From a virus, in IMG/VR virus record IMGVR_UViG_3300027779_003464, positions 1 through 64,000 of that record: a stretch of 64,000 nucleotides of DNA; one strand, 5' to 3'. Both the position numbers and the translations under genes were made by a program. How positions within the stretch are numbered: position 1 is the first letter of the stretch; every line of letters starts with the position of its first letter. Below the pieces are notes generated by a model that saw nothing but the letters and a program-made list of their open reading frames with translations, was not told the DNA's origin and did not search any database. Shown here in pieces: positions 22,894 through 31,588 of the stretch.

Positions 22894-24426
22894 ATGATAG
22901 ATTTTACAGAAAATATAAATTCACTAGAGTCAATGGTTTGGAATTTTATACTAAATTCAGAAAACGATATAAATGACATTAGACCACAAAATCACGCGTC
23001 TCTTCCTAAAGAAGAAATAATACCATTGATTCAACCTAAATATTTCTCTGATGAAACTAGACAGGATACTTATAAATATGCTCTAAAATTCTTTAAGGAA
23101 TATAGTAAAATTCCAAATAAAAAGGAATTAAAGAGCTATATTGACTTAAATAATTATTTTCTTGAGGATTCAGACTTTGATGAACTCTATTTCTTTAGTT
23201 TAAATGAATATAGTTATGATTACTTATACCAATATGTTAAATCATTCGTAATGTTAAGGAACTTAAACTTAACTATGTTTGAGATGTTAGCTTACTTAAA
23301 GACAACAGCAGTTAGTCCAAATAATATTGATAGTATAACTGAAAAAATAAGAAACGACATAAATAATAATTTATCTGTAAACTTTAGTTCAAATAGTAAT
23401 GGATTAAATTTCTTTGATCCCAAATCTCACATACAGATACCTAAATATGGTACTCCAAGTGGATTTGAATTTTTTAATAAAACATTAGGTGGAGGATGGA
23501 ATCTAAAAACGCTGGTTGTTCTACAGGGTAGACCAAAGGTAGGAAAATCTATGGTTTTAGGTAATATTGCAGCACGGGCATTTCTATCTGGAAATAATAC
23601 TGGACTCGTAACAGTCGAGCTAGCAGACAGGAGCTATATGAAAAGAATTGGATCAAATATCTTAGGAATTCAAAAAGATGAATACGAAAACATCACGGAT
23701 GATAATAGAGCAAAACTTGTAGAAGATAAAATAAATGAATTAAAGGAATCCGGTCAAAATTTAGGATATTTAGAGGTTGTTGAGTTTCCAACTGGAGGAG
23801 CAACTGCAATAGACGTAGAAAACTACTTTATACGACTAGAAAGTAGGTTAAATAAAAAATTCAAAATTATTGTCGTTGATTACCTAAACTTACTAAAACC
23901 AATTAAAGATCAAAATGGTTTATATGAAAAGGTTAAAACAATATGCGAAGAACTTAGAGGAGTTGCTATGAGAAATGAGTGGTGTATAATATCAGCTACT
24001 CAAATTAGAAGAGAAGATGTAGAAAACTTTGACTTAGGAATGGATTCAGTTGCTGAATCTTTTGGACTAGTACACACAGTTGATTCTCTATATGGATTAA
24101 TGAGGAGCCCTCTTGAAGGAAGAATGAAAATAAAGGTGATAGCAAATAGAGATAATGGGTATGAAGAAAGTTATAAGTTTTATACTATGGAAAAAGATTT
24201 CTTTAGATTAACTGAAGAATCGGGATCTAATAGCGAATATTATAGCGATGATGATGTAGCAGGAGGGTTGCAAGATCAAGTGAGAGAAGAATATAAAAAT
24301 ATTACTCCTGTTATTCCAGAAAACGGAACTCACCCTAATTCCATTGAATTAAATGGTGTAGATAAAAAGAAAGATACTAGCGCATATTCTGATGATGAAT
24401 ATGACAAGCTCTTTAACTCTATATAA
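22894..24426 (+). CDS. 41: Replicative DNA helicase (T4 gp41-like, DnaB family)
   Basis: This 510-residue helicase unwinds DNA at the fork. It has a helical N-terminal domain (1-170), then a RecA-like ATPase core: SGFEFFNKTLGGGWNLKTL, Walker A GRPKVGKS (about residues 212-219), the arginine-containing VTVELADRSY, Walker B IIVVDYLNLL, and ISATQIRREDV (motif H3/H4 region). The acidic C-terminal tail DDEYDKLFNSI resembles the end of the gp32-like protein here (DYDDLFSDL). Both may bind a common partner; that is inference. Confidence 0.9.
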   Translation: MIDFTENINSLESMVWNFILNSENDINDIRPQNHASLPKEEIIPLIQPKYFSDETRQDTYKYALKFFKEYSKIPNKKELKSYIDLNNYFLEDSDFDELYFFSLNEYSYDYLYQYVKSFVMLRNLNLTMFEMLAYLKTTAVSPNNIDSITEKIRNDINNNLSVNFSSNSNGLNFFDPKSHIQIPKYGTPSGFEFFNKTLGGGWNLKTLVVLQGRPKVGKSMVLGNIAARAFLSGNNTGLVTVELADRSYMKRIGSNILGIQKDEYENITDDNRAKLVEDKINELKESGQNLGYLEVVEFPTGGATAIDVENYFIRLESRLNKKFKIIVVDYLNLLKPIKDQNGLYEKVKTICEELRGVAMRNEWCIISATQIRREDVENFDLGMDSVAESFGLVHTVDSLYGLMRSPLEGRMKIKVIANRDNGYEESYKFYTMEKDFFRLTEESGSNSEYYSDDDVAGGLQDQVREEYKNITPVIPENGTHPNSIELNGVDKKKDTSAYSDDEYDKLFNSI

Positions 24427-24441
24427 AATAATCATGTATAT

Positions 24442-25002
24442 ATGGCAGATAAAACTAAAGAAGAGTTAGCAGAAATTAGGAAGAAACGTAGAGAAGATAA
24501 AATATTTAATAATAGATATAAGTCTGGGGAAGGATTAAGAGAAGATGACGAGTGGAAACGACAAACCACAATTGCAATAAATCCAAATTACGCCGATCAA
24601 TATTTAAACGACATCTATAACTATGAAGAAACTCTAGATTATAATATTGGAATAGAAAGAATATTTAAATTTATAAAAGCAGATAGTGAATTAAATAGTT
24701 TATTATCTAGAAAAGATGAGACCACAAAAATAAAATTATCAAAGGAAGAGATTAATAAATGCTTTACTAAAATTTTAAATTTAATGGAGCAGTCAGGTGC
24801 AGAAGCTGAACAATTCTATAATCCAATATACATACTGGAAGCACTATCTTCTATTTTATTCATTAATTCAGCAGATCCAGTAAAAGACTATAAAAAAATA
24901 TTCGATGCACTAGATGTCGAGTTTCAAGAAGAATTAATAGTTGAGCTTAATAAGAAATACCAATTTTTAGAAGGAAAAATGAATAAGCGAAAAATACATT
25001 AA
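24442..25002 (+). CDS. Hypothetical charged helical protein upstream of gp47
   Basis: This 186-residue protein has no recognised family. The first 45 residues are highly charged (EELAEIRKKRREDKIFNNRY); the rest is predicted to be helical with repeated Glu, Lys, Leu and Ile. Its stop codon abuts the start of the gp47 gene with no spacing, and it follows the helicase gene by 15 nt, so it is part of the replication and recombination operon. A role as a small accessory factor is plausible but not shown. Confidence 0.6.
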   Translation: MADKTKEELAEIRKKRREDKIFNNRYKSGEGLREDDEWKRQTTIAINPNYADQYLNDIYNYEETLDYNIGIERIFKFIKADSELNSLLSRKDETTKIKLSKEEINKCFTKILNLMEQSGAEAEQFYNPIYILEALSSILFINSADPVKDYKKIFDALDVEFQEELIVELNKKYQFLEGKMNKRKIH

Positions 25003-26115
25003 ATGTCATTAAGCGGAATACGAAATATATATCTTTTAGGAGATCTCCACTTAGGCGTACGGAATAACTCAATAGAATGGTTTGAAATTCAAAAATCATT
25101 TATATTAGATTGGTTTATACCGAAAATACTAGAAGATGGCTTTGATCCAGATCAAGACATTTTATTTCAGGCTGGAGATTGGAATCATGTTCGAGAATCA
25201 ACTAATGTTAGAATATCAAATGGATCTCTAGAAATATTTAAGATATTATCTGATACTTTTAAGAGAGGAATTCACATCATTCTTGGAAACCATGACGTTT
25301 ATTATAAAGACAGGAATGATATACACTCTTTAAAAGAGATAAGCTCAATTTTTAATAATATTAATATATATGAACAACCTGAGGCTATAAAAATTAATAG
25401 CCACAATATATTGATGCTACCGTGGGAGCACGACGCAGATATATTATCAAAAACAGTAGAATCCTATGCAAACTCATGTGATTACATATTATGTCATGCA
25501 GATATTAAAGATTTTAAATTAAATAAATGGGCCAAAATAGAACACGGCCTAGAGTTATCTAAGCTATCATCATATAAAAGAATATACTCGGGACATATAC
25601 ACACCCGTCAAGAACATAAAAATGTTTTATATATTGGTACACCTTACCACTTAGATAGGGGAGATGTTGATAACATAAAGGGATTTTATAAGCTAAATTT
25701 AGAGGGAGAAAACATAAAAGAATATTTCTATGAAAATACCTATTCTCCTAGATACATTAAATACGATATTAATAGTATTATTAATTTAAATATAAAAGAA
25801 ATCAGATCAATATTTAATAATAATTTTGTTGATATCAGTATATCTAACGATTTAGCAAAAACGTTTCCACTTACTAAGTTTTTAGACTTAGTAAAGGATG
25901 GACATAGATCAATCGAATTTAGACCATATTCTGATACTGAGGAAATAAATATAGAAAAGATAAGTTCAACAGGTACATATGATTATAATATATATGAGGT
26001 ATTATCAGATTATATTGATATGAGGGAAATTCCAAAAACATTATCTAATAAGATAATTAATAAGTTTAAGGAAATTCACACTGAACTTAAAAATAACCAA
26101 AAATACTATGAATAA
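25003..26115 (+). CDS. 47: Recombination nuclease subunit gp47 (SbcD/Mre11 family)
   Basis: gp47 is the phosphoesterase half of the gp46-gp47 complex that processes DNA ends for recombination and helps degrade host DNA. The metal-binding motifs are in order: LLGDLHLG (residues about 11-18), QAGDWNH, ILGNHDVYY, LCHADI and YSGHIHTRQ. After them come YIGTPYHLDR and a capping domain. The 370 residues are close to T4 gp47. The 3' end overlaps the secreted nuclease gene by 8 nt, and the gp46 gene follows that one. Confidence 0.92.
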   Translation: MSLSGIRNIYLLGDLHLGVRNNSIEWFEIQKSFILDWFIPKILEDGFDPDQDILFQAGDWNHVRESTNVRISNGSLEIFKILSDTFKRGIHIILGNHDVYYKDRNDIHSLKEISSIFNNINIYEQPEAIKINSHNILMLPWEHDADILSKTVESYANSCDYILCHADIKDFKLNKWAKIEHGLELSKLSSYKRIYSGHIHTRQEHKNVLYIGTPYHLDRGDVDNIKGFYKLNLEGENIKEYFYENTYSPRYIKYDINSIINLNIKEIRSIFNNNFVDISISNDLAKTFPLTKFLDLVKDGHRSIEFRPYSDTEEINIEKISSTGTYDYNIYEVLSDYIDMREIPKTLSNKIINKFKEIHTELKNNQKYYE

Positions 26116-26680
26116 AATAATAATAATACTACTTTTCTTAGGTTTAAACCTCGCATGTTTTAGCCAAGTTGTAGTAGAAGGAGATATCTTTAAAATAACA
26201 TATTCTGAAAAATATGAGCAGCCCTTAGAAGTAATCTACACAGTAGATTGTCCTTTAGGAAAAGCGAGCCGCAAAGGAATGGATTTTTATAAAGTAGACT
26301 CTATTAAAACATCAGATAATTATGATTATAAAGGTAATGTATGGGATAAGGGACATATGGCCCCTGCCGCTGCTTTTAATTGTGACGAGGAGACTTTGCG
26401 CAAAACATTTAGCTATTTAAACTGTGCTTTACAACATCAAGGATTAAATAGAGGCCCTTGGAAAGAATTAGAAAGATTTGAAAGAGATTTAGCAAAATTA
26501 TTCACAGTAAATGTTAAAATACAGGTAATATTTGATAAAAATAGTGAAAAATTAGAAACTGGAGCAACTGTCCCGTCATTTTTTATAAAAACTATTACAT
26601 TTGAAAATTACGAATTTATTTATAAATTTCCAAATGGAGATGTTAAGGGAAAAAACTGGGCAACTTTTAAAATAAAATAA
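26108..26680 (+). CDS. Secreted DNA/RNA non-specific endonuclease (beta-beta-alpha-Me type)
   Basis: The first 19 residues form a signal peptide (MNKIIIILLFLGLNLACFSQ), probably cleaved after FSQ. The mature 170 residues belong to the NUC/EndoG family: WDKGHMAPAAAF carries the catalytic His of the DRGH-type motif (here DKGH), and SYLNCALQHQGLNRGPWKE supplies the metal-binding Asn. The predicted product is an exported nuclease acting in the periplasm or outside the cell. Yet it sits between genes 47 and 46, overlapping 47 by 8 nt and ending 1 nt before 46. It may be a cargo gene inserted into a recombination operon, and could break down incoming rival DNA or extracellular DNA. Confidence 0.82.
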   Translation: MNKIIIILLFLGLNLACFSQVVVEGDIFKITYSEKYEQPLEVIYTVDCPLGKASRKGMDFYKVDSIKTSDNYDYKGNVWDKGHMAPAAAFNCDEETLRKTFSYLNCALQHQGLNRGPWKELERFERDLAKLFTVNVKIQVIFDKNSEKLETGATVPSFFIKTITFENYEFIYKFPNGDVKGKNWATFKIK

Positions 26681-26681
26681 T

Positions 26682-28388
26682 ATGAAGTTTAAGAAGTTAA
26701 AGTGGAAAAACTTACTATCCTATGGAAATATTATACAGACAATAGAGTTTGGTGATACTCCTAAGCTTGTATTAGTTGAGGGAGAAAATGGAAGTGGTAA
26801 ATCTTCTATAAAGGAGGCTCTTACTATATCCGCCTACGGTAAATCCGCTCTTCGTAAAATGAAGGATATCCCAAATTGGGTAAATAGGTCAGCATATACA
26901 TATAATGAGTTTGAAACCGATAAGGGAGATACTGTCATAATTGAAAGAGGAATAGACCCAAATTTTAGTAATATTAAAATAAATGGAGTAAATCATAATC
27001 TTCCAGATAAGAGAAAAATAGATGAATTTATAGAAAACGAGCTATTTAATCTATCTTTTCCTATTTTTTGTAATACAATAAGTTTATCTTTTGATGATTT
27101 TAAGTCATTTGTTAATTTAAATGCAAGTGATAAAAGAAAAATAGTTGATCCTATTTTTGGAATAGATATATTATCTGATATGAAATCTAAAGTAAAAGAT
27201 GACATAAAGGAAAGTAAGAACAACCTACAAATAATTGATTCTAGAATATCCGCAAATTCGACACTATTAGAAAAGTCTATATCTCAATTAAAGAAGCTAA
27301 GAGAAAAGTTAAATGAAGAAATAGAAGATAGGACAGAAGAGATAGGTAAAAGCATATCCGACAATAATATAAAACTATCCGATAAAAAAGAAGAGTTTTT
27401 AAAAATTAAAAATAGTATAGATGATATTAGATCAAAGGTTGCCACTCTTAGATCAGATATATCTTCATCAAATACTAAAATATTAGAGTATGATAAGAAA
27501 CTAGATATCTTTAAGAATAATAGATGTCCACATTGTCTAAGCGATCTAACTGGAGAAAAGACTTTAGAAATAAAAGAAGCAATACTTAAAAAGAAAGAAT
27601 CAGAATCTGTATTAGTGACGAGCTTGACTGATAATTTTAATAAATTAAACTCTTCTATATCTAATCTAGTGAAGTCGCAGGAATCTAGCAGAGAAGAGTA
27701 CTCTATAATTAAATCTGAGATAACTTCTTTACAAAAAGAATTAGAAAAAACTCAAAAAGACACCGATAATGACCAAGAAGATTCTATTAATGAAATACTA
27801 TTAACGATAAAGGGAGAAATATCCCAATCTGAGAAAAATAGAGTTGAGCATAGTGAAAATGTAGAATTATATAGTGCTTTAGAAGACGTATTATCTGATA
27901 CTGGGATAAAGAGAATACTAATAGATAAGGTTATACCTCTTTTAAATTCTAGAATATCTGAAATATCTGACCGGCTAGATTTTAAGTTTAATTTCTCATT
28001 TGATAACGAATTTAATCCAATAATTTTGTATATGGGATTAAATATTTCGCCAGAGAGCCTATCAACAGGGCAAAGGAAAAAAATGAACCTAATTGTTTTA
28101 CTATCATTCATAGAACTAATAAAAATGAAACATAGTGGAATGAATACCATGTTTCTAGATGAAATATTTAGCGGATTAGACAAAAAGAATGTATATATGG
28201 CAATAGAGATATTAAAAGAGTACTCAATTAAGTATAATATGACTATATTTGTAGTATCTCATGAATCTCTTCCAGAAGAATTTTTTGACACCAGGATAAA
28301 CGTAACAATGCCTAATCATTTTTCAGAAATAACAATAACATCGAATATAGGAGATAAACAAGAACCTACTAATAGTATTAAAGTATAA
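26682..28388 (+). CDS. 46: Recombination nuclease subunit gp46 (SbcC/Rad50 family)
   Basis: This ATPase partner of gp47 is 568 residues, matching T4 gp46. Walker A is GENGSGKSS (about residues 36-44). A long coiled coil (about 170-420) is interrupted by the zinc hook CPHC at about residue 283, which joins two complexes. The ABC signature SLSTGQRKKMN and Walker B NTMFLDEIFSGLD are near the C-terminus, followed by VVSHE. All parts needed for function are visible. It is followed 6 nt later by the thymidylate synthase-family gene. Confidence 0.93.
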   Translation: MKFKKLKWKNLLSYGNIIQTIEFGDTPKLVLVEGENGSGKSSIKEALTISAYGKSALRKMKDIPNWVNRSAYTYNEFETDKGDTVIIERGIDPNFSNIKINGVNHNLPDKRKIDEFIENELFNLSFPIFCNTISLSFDDFKSFVNLNASDKRKIVDPIFGIDILSDMKSKVKDDIKESKNNLQIIDSRISANSTLLEKSISQLKKLREKLNEEIEDRTEEIGKSISDNNIKLSDKKEEFLKIKNSIDDIRSKVATLRSDISSSNTKILEYDKKLDIFKNNRCPHCLSDLTGEKTLEIKEAILKKKESESVLVTSLTDNFNKLNSSISNLVKSQESSREEYSIIKSEITSLQKELEKTQKDTDNDQEDSINEILLTIKGEISQSEKNRVEHSENVELYSALEDVLSDTGIKRILIDKVIPLLNSRISEISDRLDFKFNFSFDNEFNPIILYMGLNISPESLSTGQRKKMNLIVLLSFIELIKMKHSGMNTMFLDEIFSGLDKKNVYMAIEILKEYSIKYNMTIFVVSHESLPEEFFDTRINVTMPNHFSEITITSNIGDKQEPTNSIKV

Positions 28389-28394
28389 AATTTT

Positions 28395-29264
28395 ATGAAA
28401 CTTTACTCAGGTAACAGCTTTGCTCAGGTATATAAAGATAGTTTAAATGGCTTACTAAATAATCCAGAATTTATAACTAGTCCTAGGGGATTAGAAATAA
28501 AGGAAAATTTAAATGTCTCTCTTGAAATCAATAATCCTTTATTATCTACATATGATAATAGTAGAAGGGGATCTCAGGACAAATATATTGCAGCGGAGTT
28601 AATATGGTATTTCTCTGGAAGAAATGATGTTGACTATATAAAAAAATATGCAAAATTTTGGGAATCTATTCAAAATGAAGATGGAACGGTAAATTCTGCC
28701 TATGGCAATTTAATTTTTACCGAAAGAAATGATAATGAGTATAATCAATATGGATGGGCACTAGATTCTTTATCAAAAGACAAAGATAGTAGACAGGCGA
28801 TTCTACATTTTAATAAACCTTCACACCAATGGCCTAGAAATAAAGATTTTGTGTGTACAATGTATGGTATTTTTCATATAAGAAACAATAAGTTAGACTT
28901 CACTGTAACTATGAGAAGCAATGATGCAATACTAGGTACACCAACTGATGTCGCATTTTTTACATGCTTGCAGCAACAAATGTTAGCCCATTTACAAATA
29001 TTGAAATACCCTGATTTAGAATTAGGAAAATATACTCATATTGTCAATTCCTATCACCTATATCATAAACACTTTAACCTTGTAAAAGAAATGCTTATGG
29101 AAGAATTTAAACCAATAGAATTTCCTAGGTTAGAGGCAGATTTAGTTCTCCCATCTGGATGTCCTTCAAATCAACTAAATAAGTTTATTGATAATGAAGA
29201 TAATATAGAAAAAATAATAACTAGCGACGCATTGCTTAGCTGGATAAAAAATAAATTAATATGA
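28395..29264 (+). CDS. Thymidylate synthase-family enzyme, probably dCMP hydroxymethylase
   Basis: The 289-residue fold matches the thymidylate synthase/dCMP hydroxymethylase family. The catalytic Cys is residue 154 (KDFVCTMYG), followed by VTMRSNDAILGTPTDVAFF. In thymidylate synthases the last segment reads PFNIA, and the Asn selects dUMP; here the residue is Asp185, exactly 31 after the Cys. E. coli TS (Cys146, Asn177) and T4 dCMP hydroxymethylase (Cys148, Asp179) have the same spacing. Asp at this site is known to favour dCMP. I therefore infer hydroxymethylation or methylation of dCMP, giving modified cytosine in phage DNA; a true thymidylate synthase remains possible. dCMP deaminase is encoded just downstream. 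Confidence 0.8.
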   Translation: MKLYSGNSFAQVYKDSLNGLLNNPEFITSPRGLEIKENLNVSLEINNPLLSTYDNSRRGSQDKYIAAELIWYFSGRNDVDYIKKYAKFWESIQNEDGTVNSAYGNLIFTERNDNEYNQYGWALDSLSKDKDSRQAILHFNKPSHQWPRNKDFVCTMYGIFHIRNNKLDFTVTMRSNDAILGTPTDVAFFTCLQQQMLAHLQILKYPDLELGKYTHIVNSYHLYHKHFNLVKEMLMEEFKPIEFPRLEADLVLPSGCPSNQLNKFIDNEDNIEKIITSDALLSWIKNKLI

Positions 29265-29521
29265 AACAATTAACTAAAGTAACATCCTGGGCACTAGCAT
29301 CCGCCCTATTAGCATTAATATGTTATTCACTATATAATATATTTTTAATTTCTGAATTTAAGTTAAACTTAAATTATATACAGTGGTTATCCATAATTAT
29401 AATATTTCAATGCATAATACCAACAGGAATAAAGCAGAATGCTGAAAATACCTCTGGAAAGTCAAATACATCGAAAAATGGATTTGTAAATGACTTCATT
29501 AACTATAAAAATTTAAAATAA
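29261..29521 (+). CDS. Small membrane protein with two hydrophobic segments
   Basis: The start overlaps the preceding stop by 4 nt (ATGA). The 86-residue product has hydrophobic segments at about residues 10-31 (WALASALLALICYSLYNIFL) and 40-57 (IQWLSIIIIFQCIIPTGI), then a polar tail rich in Asn, Ser and Lys. Two transmembrane helices are predicted. It is not recognised; placement between nucleotide enzymes suggests only co-expression. Confidence 0.55.
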   Translation: MKQLTKVTSWALASALLALICYSLYNIFLISEFKLNLNYIQWLSIIIIFQCIIPTGIKQNAENTSGKSNTSKNGFVNDFINYKNLK

Positions 29522-29525
29522 ATCT

Positions 29526-29666
29526 ATGGTAATCCTTATATACTTAATAGCAATATCCGTGTTTATACTTTTATTCAGATATGCGATAAGTGAGGGACAT
29601 AGAATTGAGAAACAAAAAAAGTTCATGCGGGATATGAACAAGTATGGTAAGAATAAAAATAAGTAA
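29526..29666 (+). CDS. Small single-pass membrane protein (46 aa)
   Basis: This frame starts 4 nt after the previous stop and ends 1 nt before the deaminase start, filling the gap exactly. It encodes a hydrophobic helix (VILIYLIAISVFILLF, residues 2-17) and a basic tail with many Lys residues. It resembles in plan the 35-residue protein at 11775-11882. Function is unknown. Confidence 0.5.
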   Translation: MVILIYLIAISVFILLFRYAISEGHRIEKQKKFMRDMNKYGKNKNK

Positions 29667-29667
29667 A

Positions 29668-30096
29668 ATGGAATATAAATCAGATAAATTAACAAGACGA
29701 CATATATCATATCTTAAGATGGCAGAAGAATGGGCGAATAACTCATGCTGCAGTAGAAAAAAGGTAGGCGCTCTTATTGTTAAAGGAGATATGATTATAT
29801 CAGATGGATATAACGGAACTCCTTCCGGTTTTCCAAACGATTGCGAAGACGGAAATGGCGATACTTATTTTTATGTATTGCATTCTGAGGCAAACGCTAT
29901 TACTAAACTCTCAAGATCTACTCAAAATGGAGAAGGAGCTACTCTATATGTAACTATGGCTCCATGCAAAGATTGCGCTAAACTAATTATACAATCAGGA
30001 ATAAAGACTGTTATATACAAAGAGGAATATAGAGAAAATATAGGTATAAAACTCTTACGCCAAGCGTCTATTAATGTTATAAAATTAGAATACTAG
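29668..30096 (+). CDS. cd: dCMP deaminase
   Basis: This zinc enzyme converts dCMP to dUMP. The start is taken as the ATG at 29668 (MEYKSDKLTRR), just after the small membrane protein; the in-frame ATG at 29644 would overlap that gene. The cytidine/deoxycytidylate deaminase zinc site is complete: VLHSEANAI (His and catalytic Glu) and MAPCKDCAK (two Cys). CSRKKVGALIVKGD and NGTPSGFPNDCED are typical of dCMP deaminases. With 142 residues it is near normal length. It competes for dCMP with the predicted dCMP hydroxymethylase encoded upstream, as in T4. Confidence 0.92.
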   Translation: MEYKSDKLTRRHISYLKMAEEWANNSCCSRKKVGALIVKGDMIISDGYNGTPSGFPNDCEDGNGDTYFYVLHSEANAITKLSRSTQNGEGATLYVTMAPCKDCAKLIIQSGIKTVIYKEEYRENIGIKLLRQASINVIKLEY

Positions 30097-30097
30097 A

Positions 30098-30538
30098 ATG
30101 GACGAAAACGAATTAGAAATAGACGAAAACGAATTAGAAATAGATAATAGGGTGCTTAACATAATATTTGTTAGGGAGTTTAGGAGCTTTACTAGCATCT
30201 ACTCTAAAAAAACAAAGGAAGACTATATACTAAATGTAAATAAAATAATAAAGGATAAATTTAACACTAAATTTATAATTCCAAATAAAGTGCAGTCCTT
30301 TTTAATAAATTATGAGATTAAAAAACTATTAGACAAAGCAATTCATATAAAAAACAAGAAATATAAAAAAATAATATATCTAAATTCTAACTTATCAATA
30401 AGCTTAATAAAGAACGCTATGATGTTTGTTGAGGAAGAATATCACCCGGTAACCTTTGAATATCTATTAATAGAACCAAAGGAATTCGATAATACAGGAT
30501 TAGATCAAATAAAAAACTTAGATATAATAACCCTATAG
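30098..30538 (+). CDS. Hypothetical protein with duplicated N-terminal heptapeptide
   Basis: This 146-residue protein starts 1 nt after the deaminase stop. Its N-terminus is DENELEI twice in a row, followed by a basic helical region (YSKKTKEDYILNVNKIIKDK) and a region with alternating strands and helices (KKIIYLNSNLSISLIKNAMM). No family is recognised. A terminator follows 14 nt after the stop, so it ends the 17.7-30.5 kb plus-strand block. Confidence 0.55.
   Translation: MDENELEIDENELEIDNRVLNIIFVREFRSFTSIYSKKTKEDYILNVNKIIKDKFNTKFIIPNKVQSFLINYEIKKLLDKAIHIKNKKYKKIIYLNSNLSISLIKNAMMFVEEEYHPVTFEYLLIEPKEFDNTGLDQIKNLDIITL
30101..30142 (+). repeat. Exact 21-nt tandem duplication inside a gene
   Basis: Positions 30101-30121 and 30122-30142 are identical and in frame, encoding DENELEI twice. 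With no silent differences, the duplication looks recent. Confidence 0.9.
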
Positions 30539-30547
30539 TTTCTTCAT

Positions 30548-30580
30548 AAAAAAAGCGAACCTTTCGATTCGCTTTAATAA
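30548..30580. terminator. Bidirectional terminator between convergent genes
   Basis: AAAGCGAA (30552-30559) pairs with TTCGCTTT (30568-30575), flanked by A and T runs. It lies between a plus-strand and a minus-strand gene that converge here. Confidence 0.75.
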
Positions 30581-30599
30581 TTTAAATATTGTTACTATC

Positions 30600-30986
30600 T
30601 TATTCAGATATCATAAAAGATGTAAAATCAGTGAAACATTTACCTTCGTTAGTTTTTCCTTTTTCTACTGTATCTATAACTTGATCTAGATTAGAATTAA
30701 AATAAGGATCTGGGTAATCATAAGGATTTTTACCATCTTCTTGTTTGTGTATAAGATCTCCTCCCATTGCTTTATATGTAGAATCATATACTGAATGTCC
30801 ATGCAAAGTCTCATCTCTTTTTACTTTTCTGGCAAATTGTTCTAATTTAGGCTCTTTATTTGCACGTTTTCCTTTAGCATCTTTAAAAGGTTCAGCGCTA
30901 TTAGGTCCACCAAACCCTGGATTCTTTAAATCCATATATTGATCAAAGGTGTGAACGTCTCTTCTGTGTACATTAAACATTTCCAT
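30600..30986 (-). CDS. Hypothetical protein downstream of the tail tube gene
   Basis: This hydrophilic 128-residue protein is rich in Lys, Asp, Gly and Pro, with no recognised family. The start MEMFNVHRRDVHTFDQYMDL includes F-D-Q-Y-M-D, which resembles the capsid-targeting pattern but lacks its Glu. It lies 5 nt after the tail tube gene on the same strand, so it is probably late and virion-related. Much of the chain (residues 20-100) looks disordered. Confidence 0.55.
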   Translation of the reverse strand: MEMFNVHRRDVHTFDQYMDLKNPGFGGPNSAEPFKDAKGKRANKEPKLEQFARKVKRDETLHGHSVYDSTYKAMGGDLIHKQEDGKNPYDYPDPYFNSNLDQVIDTVEKGKTNEGKCFTDFTSFMISE

Positions 30987-30991
30987 AATTA

Positions 30992-31561
30992 TTATACGTT
31001 TATTTGACCTACTCTTGTTTCTTTATAAGCATCACATATAAAGCTAGCAGTAATTTGATATACTCCAGTAGCTGAATAATCTAGCTTAATATCATTTATT
31101 TGTTTAGATAAAAATGCAGGTTTAAATCTATATTCTCTAAAAATATCTCCTGCCTTATTTGCTACCCCTACGAATATTTCTCCAATGTAATCTTTCTTTA
31201 ATCCCTGTCTCCCAGTTAATGGATCATATATTAAATCTCCCCATCCTCTTAATATATTATATACATACATATTATTTTCGTCATTTAAGTTGACTTCAAA
31301 TTTTACATTAAGGGTTGTTAATGTATCGTTAGGCACTGCCGCAGCATATGCTCTCTTAGCAAACTTATAATTTTGTACTGCTGTTCCTGGTGTTAAGAAC
31401 TCAGGTAAGCCGTCAATAGTTAAAACTTGTTCAACGAGTAAGTCTACGTTGTCAGTTATTGTTGCAGGAGGTGTAATAATAACCTCGAATTGGTTTTGAA
31501 ATACCGGTTCGTAGTATGATCTTGCCGCCTGTGAATTGTCCCAATGTGGTAATCCAGCCAT
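30992..31561 (-). CDS. 19: Tail tube protein (T4 gp19-like)
   Basis: The tube lies inside the sheath and conducts DNA. The 189-residue protein has the order of gp19/Hcp-fold tube proteins: an early FQNQFEVIITPP strand, a middle TLTTLNVKFEVNLND strand pair, the conserved YNILRGWGDLIYDP segment and a C-terminal YSATGVYQITASFICDAYK. It is slightly longer than T4 gp19. It is preceded by a late-like motif and lies in the minus-strand structural block with unknown tail or head proteins. Confidence 0.75.
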   Translation of the reverse strand: MAGLPHWDNSQAARSYYEPVFQNQFEVIITPPATITDNVDLLVEQVLTIDGLPEFLTPGTAVQNYKFAKRAYAAAVPNDTLTTLNVKFEVNLNDENNMYVYNILRGWGDLIYDPLTGRQGLKKDYIGEIFVGVANKAGDIFREYRFKPAFLSKQINDIKLDYSATGVYQITASFICDAYKETRVGQINV

Positions 31562-31574
31562 GTTAATTAGATTA

Positions 31575-31588
31575 TTTTAATTATTTAT
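31575..31588 (-). promoter_or_regulatory. Late-like motif before the tail tube gene
   Basis: Read on the minus strand it is ATAAATAATTAAAA, ending 13 nt before the ATG at 31561 and overlapping the stop of the upstream gene. It differs by one base from the motif seen before other late genes. Confidence 0.42.
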
